64,000 nt of DNA from positions 67,489 to 131,488 of the forward strand of contig NZ_JACTVI010000002.1 of assembly GCF_014495685.1 (NCBI RefSeq), read 5' to 3'. A program made the position numbers and the translations under genes. The notes below the pieces were generated by a model. That model made no database searches. It was not told where the DNA came from and saw only the letters and a program-made list of their open reading frames with translations. The DNA is from Streptomyces sp. TRM68367. GTDB taxonomy: Bacteria > Actinomycetota > Actinomycetes > Streptomycetales > Streptomycetaceae. Shown here in pieces: positions 35,618 through 44,875 of the stretch; positions within the stretch are counted from its first letter, which is position 1, and every line of letters starts with the position of its first letter.

Positions 35618-35658
35618 CAATGCCCCCGGAATCCCCTGCTTGGATTCCGGGGGTATTG
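35618..35658 (+). terminator. strong hairpin terminator
   Basis: Arms CAATGCCCCCGGAATCC (35618-35634) and GGATTCCGGGGGTATTG (35642-35658), a 17-bp stem with one G-T pair and a 7-base loop, 20 bp after the SpaA-like gene. It ends the plus-strand operon. Confidence 0.85.
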
Positions 35659-36183
35659 TCGTCGGCGAATGCAGGGATGGACGAGTGGTTCGTTGCTGAG
35701 ATTTACTTTGGCTTAACGGGCACGGAAGATCACCGCCAGAAGCCGCTCCGCCCGCGCCCTGACCTGCGGTTCGGGGTGTGCCAGTGCTACAGCGAACAGC
35801 ACGGTCAGTAGGGCCATAGGCGGGCCGGAGAAGGTTATGAACGGCGCACCAATTCTCATGTGTTAGGAGGCACTAGAAGCCCCTTTTAATCATTAATGTT
35901 CCTTTCGGGGGTGGGGTGGTTAAGTTATATGGGCCAGCCCCAAAAGGCTTGCTGGTCAGGCATGTTGAGGCGGGTCGGTGCTCTCGTGTGCGCGCGGGAA
36001 GCGGTTCGCGTCGACCGTGACGGACCTCACTCACCGAGTGGGGTCCTTGTTTGTATTTGACCGCTTCGCGGCGGCACGTGTGTCGCCGGCGGGAGGGGGC
36101 AGTTCGCCGTCTGCGGCCCTCACGCGTGCGGTGCTGCTACCCAAGCGTGAAGCCGCGTGCGGACGCCTCGTTAGGCTGCCGCA
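35659..36183. other. gene-poor region with a G-rich GGTTAA motif
   Basis: No convincing gene. A short minus-strand frame (about 35715-35820) reads MALLTVLFAVALAHPEPQVR and ends after 34 residues; it lacks a clear ribosome site. At 35907-35930 the sequence GGGGTGGGGTGGTTAA with following GTTATAT matches the motif upstream of the XRE gene at 55961-55983, suggesting a promoter remnant. GC is lower here than in flanking operons. Confidence 0.5.
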
Positions 36184-36567
36184 GTGATCGAGTCCTCCTC
36201 GCTGCCCGGCGATCCCTCCGAGCTGCACCTGCGCGTCTACTACGACGACGAATTCTGGGATACCCCGCAGGCCGACACGCTGGAGCGATGGAACGTGGCC
36301 GTCCTCCACCGCCGACGTACACACGGCGGAGGTCAGGGGCCAGCGGCTCCCAGTAGCTGCATCACCCCGGACTGCTGCTCGTGCACGGTCGAGGACACCA
36401 CCGTCGGGTCATTGACGTCTACCGGCGTGCACCTCGACCGAGACCGGAACGCCTACTTTCTGCCGCCATCTCTTGAACGGCAGATGCATGCCTTGACGGC
36501 GTATATGCCCAGTTCAAACGGCTGGCAAGGGGCGGGAGTGTGCAACAGCACTGTTGCCTCTCTGTGA
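36184..36567 (+). CDS. uncertain open frame, possibly a gene remnant
   Basis: A 127-residue frame whose first 40 residues look protein-like (ELHLRVYYDDEFWDTPQADT) but whose remainder is Ser/Cys/Thr-rich and changes character near residue 42, as after a frameshift or junction. No RBS of note, no homologue recognised. It could be a decaying gene in the border of the mercury-resistance module. Confidence 0.25.
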   Translation: MIESSSLPGDPSELHLRVYYDDEFWDTPQADTLERWNVAVLHRRRTHGGGQGPAAPSSCITPDCCSCTVEDTTVGSLTSTGVHLDRDRNAYFLPPSLERQMHALTAYMPSSNGWQGAGVCNSTVASL

Positions 36568-36804
36568 GAGACGGATCTCTTGAGCGTTCGCCCGTAGCTG
36601 CTGATCCGTGACTGGCCCGGGCGTGCGTCTCACCGAGCTCCGCAAGAGCGCCGGTCCGCTGCCCATCCGTACGCTAGCCAACGGGGTGACCTTCAATCGT
36701 CGGTCCGCGGGCCCGGGCCTCGTCGAACGGCGAGGCCCAGGAGCAGGGCCTCACGCCGTGATCGAAAGGGCGAGGGCGGTGTTGGCGGCGGGGCTGGGAA
36801 GTGG

Positions 36805-37132
36805 TCATGGGAAGCGGGGGCCTTCCTGGTCGGCCGGGGTGTGCGGGGTCTCCCGGTCGGCGGGGTGCTTGGTCGTTGCGGTGGGCGGGCAGCAGGCGTC
36901 GCGGTCCGAGCGGCGGCGGCGTACGACGACGGTGATCGCTGCGGCCACCAGGACCACGGCGGCGGCGATCAGCCAGGGGTTGCCCAGGGCTCCGCCGATT
37001 CCCGCGAGCGCGCCGCTGGTGCCCGGCGCAGCAGGCGATCATCAGGATGGCGGCGCCGATGCCGGCGGTGGCCATGCCGGTGCCGGAGGGCTCCTTGTTG
37101 CGGCGCGGGGGCCGGTGGTGGTCGGCAGGCAT
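36805..37132 (-). pseudogene. MerT-like membrane protein, frameshifted
   Basis: Read with one G removed near 37028, it encodes about 108 residues: TAGIGAAILMIACCAG, TSGALAGIGGALGNPWLIAA, AAITVVVRRRRSDRDACC. Paired Cys in the first helix (ACCAG) and after the second (DACC) resemble the mercury-binding Cys of MerT-type transporters. It lies next to the ArsR-type repressor gene of the mer module. The extra G (GCCGGGCACC versus expected GCCGGCACC) puts the second half out of frame. Confidence 0.55.
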
Positions 37133-37152
37133 GACGGGGTGCTCCTTGCTGG

Positions 37153-37536
37153 CTATCCCCGGCTGTCGGGGATGCGGGTGCAGCAGTCCAGGGCGGTGGC
37201 GTTGTCCGCGGCCAGGGAGCGGGCGAGCACGACCAGGTCCGCGACGCGTGGGTCGCCGACGGAGTAGCGCAGCTTCTTGCCGTCGCGGCGGGCGGTGACG
37301 TAGCCGCAGTCCACGAGGCAGGACAGGTGGACGGAGACGCGAGGCTGAGAGATGCCCGCGTGCTCGACGCACTCGGCGCTGGTGCGCTCGCCGCGCAGGA
37401 TGAACTCCAGGAGTCTGAGCCGGGTCGGATCGGACAGGGCGCGGAAGAACTTCGCCACCGTGTCCAGATGAGTGCACGGCACCTCATCGGCAGCCAGGCC
37501 GGTGGACGGGTTGGGGGTGTCAAGGCGCTGGGGCAT
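37153..37536 (-). CDS. merR: ArsR-family repressor of the mer module (actinobacterial MerR)
   Basis: 127 residues with ArsR winged helix: FFRALSDPTRLRLLEFILRG, ECVEHAGISQPRVSVHLSCL, VTARRDGKKLRYSVGDPRVA. Cys in PCTHLD, ECVEH, SCLVDCG and DCC offer metal ligands. Streptomyces lividans MerR is known to be ArsR-like, not of the proteobacterial MerR type, and this gene is divergent from merA in the same way. It should repress both directions until Hg(II) binds. Confidence 0.8.
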   Translation of the reverse strand: MPQRLDTPNPSTGLAADEVPCTHLDTVAKFFRALSDPTRLRLLEFILRGERTSAECVEHAGISQPRVSVHLSCLVDCGYVTARRDGKKLRYSVGDPRVADLVVLARSLAADNATALDCCTRIPDSRG

Positions 37537-37657
37537 AGAGACAGCCTCCACAACTGGAACTATTCGCCTGTCCGCATAGTATGGTGACAGTGAGCTATAC
37601 GGCAAGGCGCATAGCAGTGGGTCCGGAACCCCGGCTCCCGTACGAGGAGGCAGCACC
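37537..37657. promoter_or_regulatory. divergent mer promoter/operator region
   Basis: 121 bp between the repressor and merA genes. ATAGTATGGTGACAGTGAG with CTATAC forms an imperfect dyad near 37576-37602, suitable as an ArsR-type operator. Divergent promoters are expected here; boxes cannot be assigned with certainty. Confidence 0.5.
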
Positions 37658-39097
37658 GTGACCACAACGCACTCCGGCTTCGACCTCGCGGTCATCGGCT
37701 CCGGCTCTGCGGCGTTCGCCGCCGCGATCGCCGCCACCAACCAGGGCAAGAGCGTGGTGATGGTCGAGCGCGGCACCACCGGCGGCACCTGCGTCAACGT
37801 GGGCTGCGTGCCGTCCAAGGCGCTGCTTGCCGCCGCCGAGGCCCGCCACGGCGCCGGGGCGGCCGGGCGCTTCCCCGGACTGGCCGCCGCCGAAATACCG
37901 GTCGGCTTCGGTGAGTTGATCGGCGGCAAGGACGCGCTGGTCGAGCAACTACGGGCGGAGAAGTACACCGGCCTTGCCGCCGACTACGGCTGGGAGATCG
38001 TGCACGGCACCGCCGCCTTCACTGGGACCACCGAGACCCCGGTGCTGGAGGTGACGCTGAGCGATGGCGGGAGCCGCCGGCTCGAGGCCCCCCACTACCT
38101 GATCGCCACCGGCTCGGCCCCCTGGGCCCCGCCCATTGACGGCCTGGAGCAGGCCGGATACCTGACCTCCACCACCGCCATGGAACTCGACGCCCTGCCC
38201 GAGTCGCTGCTGGTTGTCGGAGGCAACGCGATCGGCCTGGAGCAGGCCCAGCTGTTCGCCCGCCTCGGCACCCAGGTCACCGTGATCGAGGCGCTGGAGC
38301 GGCTGGCCCCGTTCGAGGAGCCCGAGGTCTCCCAGGTCATCGAGGAGGTGTTCGCGGACGAGGGCATCGCAGTCCATACCGGCGCCACCTTCACCTCCGT
38401 ACGGATCGAAGACGGAGCCAGGATCGCCGCCGTACGTACCCGCAGCGGCGAGGAGATCGAGCTGCGCGCCGAGCAACTGCTGATCGCCACCGGTCGCCGC
38501 GCCAACACCACCGGTCTTGGCCTCGATACGGTCGGCGTGAAGACGGGCGAGCGCGGCGAAGTCGTCGTGGACGACCACCTGCGCACGACCAACGAGCGGA
38601 TCTGGGCGGCGGGGGACGTCGCCGGAGGCCCGCAGTTCGTCTACGTCGCCGCCGCCCAGGGCACCCTGGTCGCCGACAACGCCCTCGCGGGCGCCGAACG
38701 CACCCTGGACTACACCGCACTGCCCCGTGTCACCTTCACCAGCCCGGCCATCGCCGCGGTCGGCCTGACCGATGCCGAGGTGGCCGAGGCAGGAATCCGT
38801 TGCGACTGCCGTACCCTGCCGCTGGAGTACGTGCCGCGCGCGCTGGCCAACCGGGACACCCGGGGCCTGGTCAAGCTCGTCACCGACGCCGACACCGGCC
38901 GCATCCTCGGCGTGCACGTGATCGCCGATGGCGCCGGGGACTTGATCACCGCCGCCACGTACGCGATCAGTGCGGAGATGACCGTCGACCAGCTCGCCCA
39001 CACCTGGGCCCCGTACCTGACCATGGCCGAAGCCCTCAAGCTCGCCGCCCAGACCTTCACCGCGGACGTCGCCAAGCTCTCCTGCTGCGCGGGCTGA
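37658..39097 (+). CDS. merA: mercuric reductase
   Basis: 479 residues. Flavoprotein disulfide reductase: N-terminal FAD motif AVIGSGSAAFAAAIAA, redox-active Cys in GTCVNVGCVPSK (C45 and C50), NAD(P)H-binding LLVVGGNAIGLEQAQLFARL, and the C-terminal vicinal cysteines SCCAG (C476, C477) that hand Hg(II) to the active site. It reduces Hg(II) to volatile Hg(0) with NADPH. There is no N-terminal metal-binding NmerA domain. It is divergent from the ArsR-type repressor. Confidence 0.95.
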   Translation: MTTTHSGFDLAVIGSGSAAFAAAIAATNQGKSVVMVERGTTGGTCVNVGCVPSKALLAAAEARHGAGAAGRFPGLAAAEIPVGFGELIGGKDALVEQLRAEKYTGLAADYGWEIVHGTAAFTGTTETPVLEVTLSDGGSRRLEAPHYLIATGSAPWAPPIDGLEQAGYLTSTTAMELDALPESLLVVGGNAIGLEQAQLFARLGTQVTVIEALERLAPFEEPEVSQVIEEVFADEGIAVHTGATFTSVRIEDGARIAAVRTRSGEEIELRAEQLLIATGRRANTTGLGLDTVGVKTGERGEVVVDDHLRTTNERIWAAGDVAGGPQFVYVAAAQGTLVADNALAGAERTLDYTALPRVTFTSPAIAAVGLTDAEVAEAGIRCDCRTLPLEYVPRALANRDTRGLVKLVTDADTGRILGVHVIADGAGDLITAATYAISAEMTVDQLAHTWAPYLTMAEALKLAAQTFTADVAKLSCCAG

Positions 39098-39123
39098 GCG
39101 GATGACGACGGAGGGAGGCGCTC

Positions 39124-39570
39124 ATGGACACGAACCGGTCCGCGCACCGCAGGCATGCGATGACCATCGGAGAGCTGTCCCGCCGCACCGGCGTGCCCGT
39201 CAAAGCCCTGCGCGAGTACACCGACTCGGGGCTGATCTACACCCTCGGCCGCAGCCCCTCGAACTACCGGCTGTACGACACCGACGCCCTGTGGTGCGTA
39301 GGGTTCATCGGCGAACTGCGCGGCCTCGGGGTGACCGTGGCCGAGATCCGCGAGCTGACCACCGCGTATGTAGACAGCCCCGACGGGCCGGTCGGCTCGC
39401 ACCTGGCCGAGCTGCTGCACCGTTCCCGCGAGCGCGTGCGGCAGCGCATTGCCGCACAGGAGCAAATCCTGGACCGGATCGAGAAGTTCGAGGCCGAGCA
39501 CCAGCAACACCTCGCGGAGGACGACCTGTGCTGGGCCGGTGATCCACGCGGCTGCGAAGCACAGGCTTGA
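39124..39570 (+). CDS. MerR-family transcriptional regulator
   Basis: 148 residues. HTH (MTIGELSRRTGVPVKALREY) and wing (SPSNYRLYDTDALWCVGFIG) of the MerR family, a dimerization helix (RVRQRIAAQEQILDRIEKFE), and C-terminal Cys (DDLCWAG, GCEAQA). A downstream start at residue 13 (MTIGELS) is also possible. It lies between merA and merB and is a second regulator in addition to the ArsR-type repressor; the inducer is not evident. Confidence 0.8.
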   Translation: MDTNRSAHRRHAMTIGELSRRTGVPVKALREYTDSGLIYTLGRSPSNYRLYDTDALWCVGFIGELRGLGVTVAEIRELTTAYVDSPDGPVGSHLAELLHRSRERVRQRIAAQEQILDRIEKFEAEHQQHLAEDDLCWAGDPRGCEAQA

Positions 39571-39643
39571 CCCTCACCCCGGGGGCAGACCCTACGGTCG
39601 GCGGCATCGGACCCATCCACACAACGGAAGGGAAGAACCCGCC

Positions 39644-40288
39644 GTGGACACCGACACCCAGAAGATCGCCACCCGCTTCACCGACACGGTCAACCGCGCC
39701 CCCGGCGTCAAGCTCTGGCTGCTGCGCCCCCTGCTGACGCTGCTGGCCACCGGTGAGCCGGTCACCCTCGACCAACTCGCCGCCCAGGCCGGACGTCCTG
39801 TGGACGCGATCCGCGAGGCACTGGCCGACATGCCCGACACCGAGTACGACACCCAGGGCCGCATCATCGGCAACGGCCTCACCCACAACCCCACCCCGCA
39901 CCGCTACGAGGCCAACAACCACACGCTGTACGCCTGGTGCGCCATGGACACCCTGGTCTTCCCAGCCATCATCGGCCACACCGCCCAGGTCGCCTCACCC
40001 TGCCGGGCCACCGGGGAACCGGTCCGCCTCACCGTGACCCCCGACGGACCCACCAACGTGGAACCGGCCACCGCCGTCGTCTCCGTGGTCACCCCCGACG
40101 CGCCGACCTCGGTTCGCGCCGCCTTCTGCAACCAGGTCCACTTCTTCGCCAGTGCCGACGCCGCCAAGGACTGGCTCGCCGAACACCGCGACGCCCAGGT
40201 CCTGCCCGTCGCCGACGCCCACACAGTCGGACGCCCGATCATCGAGCAGATCCTCTCCGGTGGTGGCACCAAGACTGACTGCTGCTGA
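39644..40288 (+). CDS. merB: organomercurial lyase
   Basis: 214 residues from GTG. Catalytic residues of MerB are present: C99 and D102 in YAWCAMDTLVFPAIIG and C162 in FCNQVHFF (equivalent to C96, D99 and C159 of the plasmid R831b enzyme). The enzyme cleaves C-Hg bonds and delivers Hg(II) to MerA. N-terminal winged-helix-like domain and C-terminal TDCC. The presence of merB means broad-spectrum mercury resistance. Confidence 0.93.
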   Translation: MDTDTQKIATRFTDTVNRAPGVKLWLLRPLLTLLATGEPVTLDQLAAQAGRPVDAIREALADMPDTEYDTQGRIIGNGLTHNPTPHRYEANNHTLYAWCAMDTLVFPAIIGHTAQVASPCRATGEPVRLTVTPDGPTNVEPATAVVSVVTPDAPTSVRAAFCNQVHFFASADAAKDWLAEHRDAQVLPVADAHTVGRPIIEQILSGGGTKTDCC

Positions 40289-40301
40289 ACACGCCCAGGA
40301 C

Positions 40302-40336
40302 CGTGCCCGCCCGGGAGGGGGGCCCGTACGGGCACG
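40302..40336 (+). terminator. hairpin after merB
   Basis: Arms CGTGCCCG (40302-40309) and CGGGCACG (40329-40336), 14 bp after the merB stop; inner CCCGGG/GGCCC can extend pairing. No T-run, common in high-GC actinomycetes. Confidence 0.5.
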
Positions 40337-40686
40337 TCAGACGAGCGCTGCGGAACCGCAGGGCGGATCCTCGGGCGGCGGCAACGCGATGACGCCACCC
40401 GGCGGGCAGGGCTTCGGGAGACGAGGCTCCCGTATCCCGACCGCACCCGGACCGGGGCCGCCGGGGCCGGGGCAGGCGGGCGCGAGCCGGATCACCCGCA
40501 GCATGAGCGCGGCCCACGCCAGCGCGACCAGGGCAGCGACGGACCCGGTAGGCAGCAGTACACCGCGAGCCCCCCGCCGATCAGCAATCCGGCCGCCGCG
40601 ATGAGCGCCGCGGCGACCAGCGCAGGCAGCCACGGTAGGTGAGCACGGTACGGCCCAGCCGTACGACGCTTCGTGGCCTCTGCCAC
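40337..40686 (-). pseudogene. small membrane protein, frameshifted
   Basis: First frame from GTG at 40686: AEATKRRTAGPYRAHLPWLP then ALVAAALIAAAGLLIGGGLA (helix); a second frame continues from about 40555 with LPTGSVAALVALAWAALMLR and a Pro/Gly-rich C-terminus. The two helices would make a two-TM protein of about 115 residues. The join is in GCGGTGTACTGC. It abuts the merB terminator; probably a remnant or affected by a base error. Confidence 0.45.
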
Positions 40687-41157
40687 CCGGAGCAGGGGCG
40701 CCGCCCACAGCGCAGACACGCCGAACAGCGGGCAGGACCCGGCGAACAGTCCTTGGCCACGTGCGGCCTCCATCCTTGGCACTGAGGCAGATGGTGACAT
40801 CCAGCCTGGGCTCGAACCGGCCCACCGGGCAACCCTCTTGGAGATATCCCGCACTGTTCGCCGTGCCGTGCGCCCTCGGCGCCGCCACCGCCATGAGAAC
40901 CGCGCCGCGAAGACGAGCCCGAGCACGGCAAGCGCGTGTACAGCAAGGGACCTGAGAAGGGCCAACTACGTCTGCGGACCGGAAACGACTACCCGGCCTG
41001 GGCCGACGAGTTTCCCGAGTTCGAGTCGTTACTGGAGGACCTGGCTAGGGGGGCAGACCGGCCGGTGATGCCCGAGGGGGCGATGGGTTCTCAGCCCTCA
41101 CGAGATCTCTAACGACACTCCGCAACAACAGTCACTGGATACAGAACGTTCCGGGCC

Positions 41158-41610
41158 ATGGAAGAGGAGTCCGAGGAGCTGTACGAGACCGCCCAGGTCC
41201 TCCTCGACCCCGAGACGGGTTCGTTTATCAGTGAGGTGGGCGACCTGCTGGAGTACGTCGGCTCCGCGCTGCTGGTCATGGACAGGGTGACCCTGGATCC
41301 GCCGTGGCGCGGGCACGGCCTGGCGGCCGTACTCGGTTGCGAGGCGATCCACCGGCTAATGGCCGGCTGCCGGGCCATCGCCTGCTCACCCGGCATCACC
41401 GACCTCAGCAGCCAACGTCTGAGGGACAGGTCCGAGTGGGACCGCGTGAGCGCCAAGATCATCCAGGGGTGGGAGAGCCTGGGGTTCCGCCTCTACCGCG
41501 ATAACGTCTATCTCCTGTCGCCCGCCTCGCAGGACCTGGAGGAGCAGCGCGGCGCACTTCGGAGGCGCCTTGCGGAACTCGGTACGTCCTGGCGGATCGG
41601 CGCATCATGA
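41158..41610 (+). CDS. GNAT-like protein, possibly N-terminally truncated
   Basis: 150 residues. The segment VMDRVTLDPPWRGHGLAAVL with GCRAIACSPG and a WESLGFRLYRDNVYLL block fits the acetyl-CoA-binding half of GNAT acetyltransferases (R/Q-x-x-G-x-G/A). Other actinomycete proteins of this type have a longer N-terminus as I recall, so the start may be lost upstream where the DNA looks disrupted (40.7-41.1 kb). Substrate unknown. Confidence 0.55.
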   Translation: MEEESEELYETAQVLLDPETGSFISEVGDLLEYVGSALLVMDRVTLDPPWRGHGLAAVLGCEAIHRLMAGCRAIACSPGITDLSSQRLRDRSEWDRVSAKIIQGWESLGFRLYRDNVYLLSPASQDLEEQRGALRRRLAELGTSWRIGAS

Positions 41611-41902
41611 CCGGCCTCGCCGCCGCGAGCGACGGGCACTCCAGGGAAACCACGAACCATGGCTGCGGCCCGGCGCCTCATCCTGGTCTGGCTGCGCCTT
41701 CGGTAATGGGCAGCGTGTTGTTGTGGAACGCCGCTTCAGCCTGACGGGAATGCGTGAAGCTCCTGTGCTGGTGGCCATCTCCGAGGAAGTTCCCAGGCGC
41801 CGTCCCGTACGGGTGGAGTCCTGCCGTACCAGCGCGGTCCATGCTGCTGCCCTGCGAGACTTGTCCGCACCACCTCAGGGCGAACGGCAGGACGGACGAC
41901 AG

Positions 41903-44140
41903 ATGGGCATCACGGCAGATGGCCCCTTCGGCGCTTACACCGAAGAGGCCGACTTCTTCGACGAGCTGCCCTACGGCGAGCTCGACGAGTATCTCCAGCC
42001 GTTCGAGGCCGGACTGCTGATGGCGGCCGGCCGCATGCTGGCAGTCTGCGCCTACCGCGACGCCGCTTACTACGCAGACCGCCCCTTCGACCGCGGCGAG
42101 AAAGACGCCGCTGCCACGGTGCTGAACCTGCTGCCCGAGACGTGCGACGGCCAGGGCGACGCCTTCCGCCGGGATGCGGCGCGCGCCTTCTGGGACCTGG
42201 CCGACGACCTCGCGGTCGGCCGCGCCCCGCTACCGCGCTGCCAGGCCGAGACCTGGGCCCTTACGACCATGCTGGATGCAGCGCCCCGGATGTGTGCCGC
42301 CGCCGACGAGGAACTGACCGGGCTCGGCGTGCCCATCCCCTCGGACACGGGCGAATCCTCCTACCGGGCACCGTACTTCGAAGAAGAAGCCTGGGCGTTC
42401 GTCATCGAGGACGCGAAGTACACCATCCCCGAGGCCCAACCGCCTGTCTCCGCCGAGGAGACCGCGGACGGTGCCGCGGAGGCCGACGCGGTTGCGGAGC
42501 CCGAGGGCGGCTGGGACGCCCCCGCCTACTGGTTCTCCCCTTACGGCATCACCCGCCCCCGAAACGCCGAGCGAGGCCACCCGGGCTGGGCCGACACTCC
42601 CGAGCAAAGCCCTGCACCATCGGTACTGCCGAGCACCGAGCGGGCCGCGCACCTGCTGGGCCTGGGCGATGACTTCGACCCATGGGAGGCGGCAGAGAGC
42701 GATGTCCTGCGCCCTCGGGTGCGGACGATGGCGGACACGCTGACTCCGCTGGCGGCCAGACTGCTGACGGTGGCCGCCGAGAAGGTGGGCGAGCGTGGCT
42801 GGCATGACCTGCTCGCCCACGGCGACCGGGTCTTCGCACGCCCCGACGAGGAGGAGGATGCCTGGGAGCTGGAGGAGTCCTTCCTCCTCCAGTTGCCGCC
42901 GCTGTGCGACGGCCAGTCCGCCGCCTGGCGCCTGGCCATGGTGCGGGCCGTGGAGAACCTGGCCGATGACCTGCGCTGCGGACGTGCCCCGCTGCCCACC
43001 TGCACCGCCGAGGAACTCGCGTTCCATCTGATCCTGTCCGAGGCCCGGACGGTCCTGGACTACCTCGACGAGGACGATGAATACGCCCACGCCGTGGGCC
43101 TGCCAGCCGGCGGCCAGTTCACCGTCCGCCACCGCACCTTCGACCATTGGCGGGAAGCCTTCTTGCAGGACGAAGACGTCCTGCTCCACTACGACCAGGC
43201 CCTCGCCGGCGTCGCCTCTGACCCCGACCACCCGGCAAGCCAGCAACTCGGCACCGGAGACCTGCGCCCCCGCGCCTGGTTCGACCCCTTCGGTAACATC
43301 CGCCCCCGCCTTCCTCGCTCCCTGACCGACCAGCACCGTGCTCGCCTCGCCGACGCGGATCCCGACGTCTTTTTCGCCAGCACCCCAGCCCTGGCCAAGG
43401 TCGGCACCCCGTCCGCCGAGGCGGACACGTCCACGATGCTGCCCGAGGGGCTCCGCGACGAGTTCGAGCACTTCACCGGCCTGGCCCAGCGCCGATTCTT
43501 CGACGAGCCCTGCGCCATCGCGATGGCCGCAAACCTGGACCGTCTACTTACTCGCCTCTTCGACACCGACACCGTGGTGCCCTTCCACATCTGGCCGCTC
43601 AACCCCCGCGCCAGCGCCGTCAAGACCGGGCTGCTGCTCGTCGACCCCGACTTCTGCCTTCAGGGCTACACCCGCACCTGGCGCCTGAGCGCCGACCGCA
43701 CGGACCGCGAGGCACGCGAGTGGGCCGTCGCCCTCCTTGAAGACTGCACCAAGTACATCCTGGCCAACTACGGGCAGACCGCCATGGACTTCCTTCGAGG
43801 CGGCCAGCCCACCGCGCCCCTGGACCACCAGCTCTACGACGTGCTGCCCGCTCGCCTGCGCGAACTCGCACGGGACCTCACCACAGCCGGCCTGCTGAGT
43901 CACCGCACCCGCCACCTTGGCATGAGCAGCGCCCAGCTCGCCGAGGAAGCCATCCTCCCCGAACCCCTGGTCATCGCCTGGCTCGACGGTGCCCCCGTCA
44001 CACCCTCCCAGCTCCTGCGCTGCGCCCCGGCCCTGCAACTGTCCGAGGACGTCCTGCTCGCCGCGCTGGAGGGAAAGCGAGACACGGCGTACTGGCCGCT
44101 GCCTGTTCCTCCGCCGGACGAGCAGGGCCGCCCCGAGTGA
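41903..44140 (+). CDS. large protein with internal duplication, unknown function
   Basis: 745 residues from ATG at 41903 (a start at 41752 is possible). Two diverged repeats: about 25-130 (LLPETCDGQGDAFRRDAARA then DDLAVGRAPLPRC) and about 270-390 (LLQLPPLCDGQSAAWRLAMV then DDLRCGRAPLPTC). The C-terminal 80 residues contain an HTH-like segment (GMSSAQLAEEAILPEPLVIA and VTPSQLLRCAPALQLSEDVL). Highly acidic. No enzymatic motif recognised. It may be a DNA-associated regulator or scaffold. Confidence 0.7.
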   Translation: MGITADGPFGAYTEEADFFDELPYGELDEYLQPFEAGLLMAAGRMLAVCAYRDAAYYADRPFDRGEKDAAATVLNLLPETCDGQGDAFRRDAARAFWDLADDLAVGRAPLPRCQAETWALTTMLDAAPRMCAAADEELTGLGVPIPSDTGESSYRAPYFEEEAWAFVIEDAKYTIPEAQPPVSAEETADGAAEADAVAEPEGGWDAPAYWFSPYGITRPRNAERGHPGWADTPEQSPAPSVLPSTERAAHLLGLGDDFDPWEAAESDVLRPRVRTMADTLTPLAARLLTVAAEKVGERGWHDLLAHGDRVFARPDEEEDAWELEESFLLQLPPLCDGQSAAWRLAMVRAVENLADDLRCGRAPLPTCTAEELAFHLILSEARTVLDYLDEDDEYAHAVGLPAGGQFTVRHRTFDHWREAFLQDEDVLLHYDQALAGVASDPDHPASQQLGTGDLRPRAWFDPFGNIRPRLPRSLTDQHRARLADADPDVFFASTPALAKVGTPSAEADTSTMLPEGLRDEFEHFTGLAQRRFFDEPCAIAMAANLDRLLTRLFDTDTVVPFHIWPLNPRASAVKTGLLLVDPDFCLQGYTRTWRLSADRTDREAREWAVALLEDCTKYILANYGQTAMDFLRGGQPTAPLDHQLYDVLPARLRELARDLTTAGLLSHRTRHLGMSSAQLAEEAILPEPLVIAWLDGAPVTPSQLLRCAPALQLSEDVLLAALEGKRDTAYWPLPVPPPDEQGRPE

Positions 44141-44410
44141 CCAAGTGCGGATAGGCGCACCGGAGGCCCCGCAGAGCCTCTCCACTCTCGTAAGTCCAGA
44201 GGCCGTACGACGGGGAATCGCGGACACGGTTTCGCGCAAGCCCCCGACGCCGTGGCCTGCGGCGACTGGATCGGGCAGAGTTCGATGTCGGCGGACAGCA
44301 GTTCGCCGGGGGCAGACAGGAAAGATCGCGGAATGACTGGCCAACGCGGGCGGCGGCATGTCAACGTAGACGACCTTGCAAGAAACCCCAGGTCAGAGAG
44401 GTGATTGCCC

Positions 44411-44785
44411 GTGACCGTAGCGCCCGTGGGCCCCGGTTTCGCTACCACCGTTGAAGCCCTGCGGCTGCGCGAGTGGCAACTCGGCCCCGGCCAGCCCACG
44501 CTCGTCATGGACCAGTTCTCCGCAGAGGACTTCCACCTGATTGTGGACGACCGCGCGGACGTGCACGTCAGCTCGAAGGATGGTCGCTTCTACCTCGGCT
44601 GGTTCCCGCTCGGCCGCCCCGGCACAGACGGCGAGGGATGGAAGATCGCCGTCACCGGCACGGCCAAGGTGCGTGGCTACCACCTGTCGTTCGACACCGA
44701 GACGCCGGCCGACATCGTCGCCGCCGCCGTGGGGCGCGTGCTGGAGACCTCACGTCGCGTACGACAGCCAGGCGCCCACGAGTAG
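44411..44785 (+). CDS. small DUF317-like protein
   Basis: 124 residues from GTG after AGAGAGG. ADVHVSSKDGRFYLGWFPLG, EGWKIAVTGTAKVRGYHLSF and ETPADIVAAAVGRVLE follow the one-repeat DUF317 pattern. Likely a single-domain relative of the DUF317-type genes nearby. Confidence 0.6.
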   Translation: MTVAPVGPGFATTVEALRLREWQLGPGQPTLVMDQFSAEDFHLIVDDRADVHVSSKDGRFYLGWFPLGRPGTDGEGWKIAVTGTAKVRGYHLSFDTETPADIVAAAVGRVLETSRRVRQPGAHE

Positions 44786-44875
44786 TCCTCGCTCTGGCGG
44801 CCGGCCGGCTGGCCGGCTGTCGGGCTTCCGCCCCTTTCATCGCTCACCGTTTCCCCTCACCCCAGGAGGCTGTTC

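Noticed and set aside
35715..35820. 34-residue minus-strand frame MALLTVLFAVALAHPEPQVR...
   Set aside because: No clear ribosome site and no recognised family; could be the tail of a lost gene but support is too thin for a separate feature.
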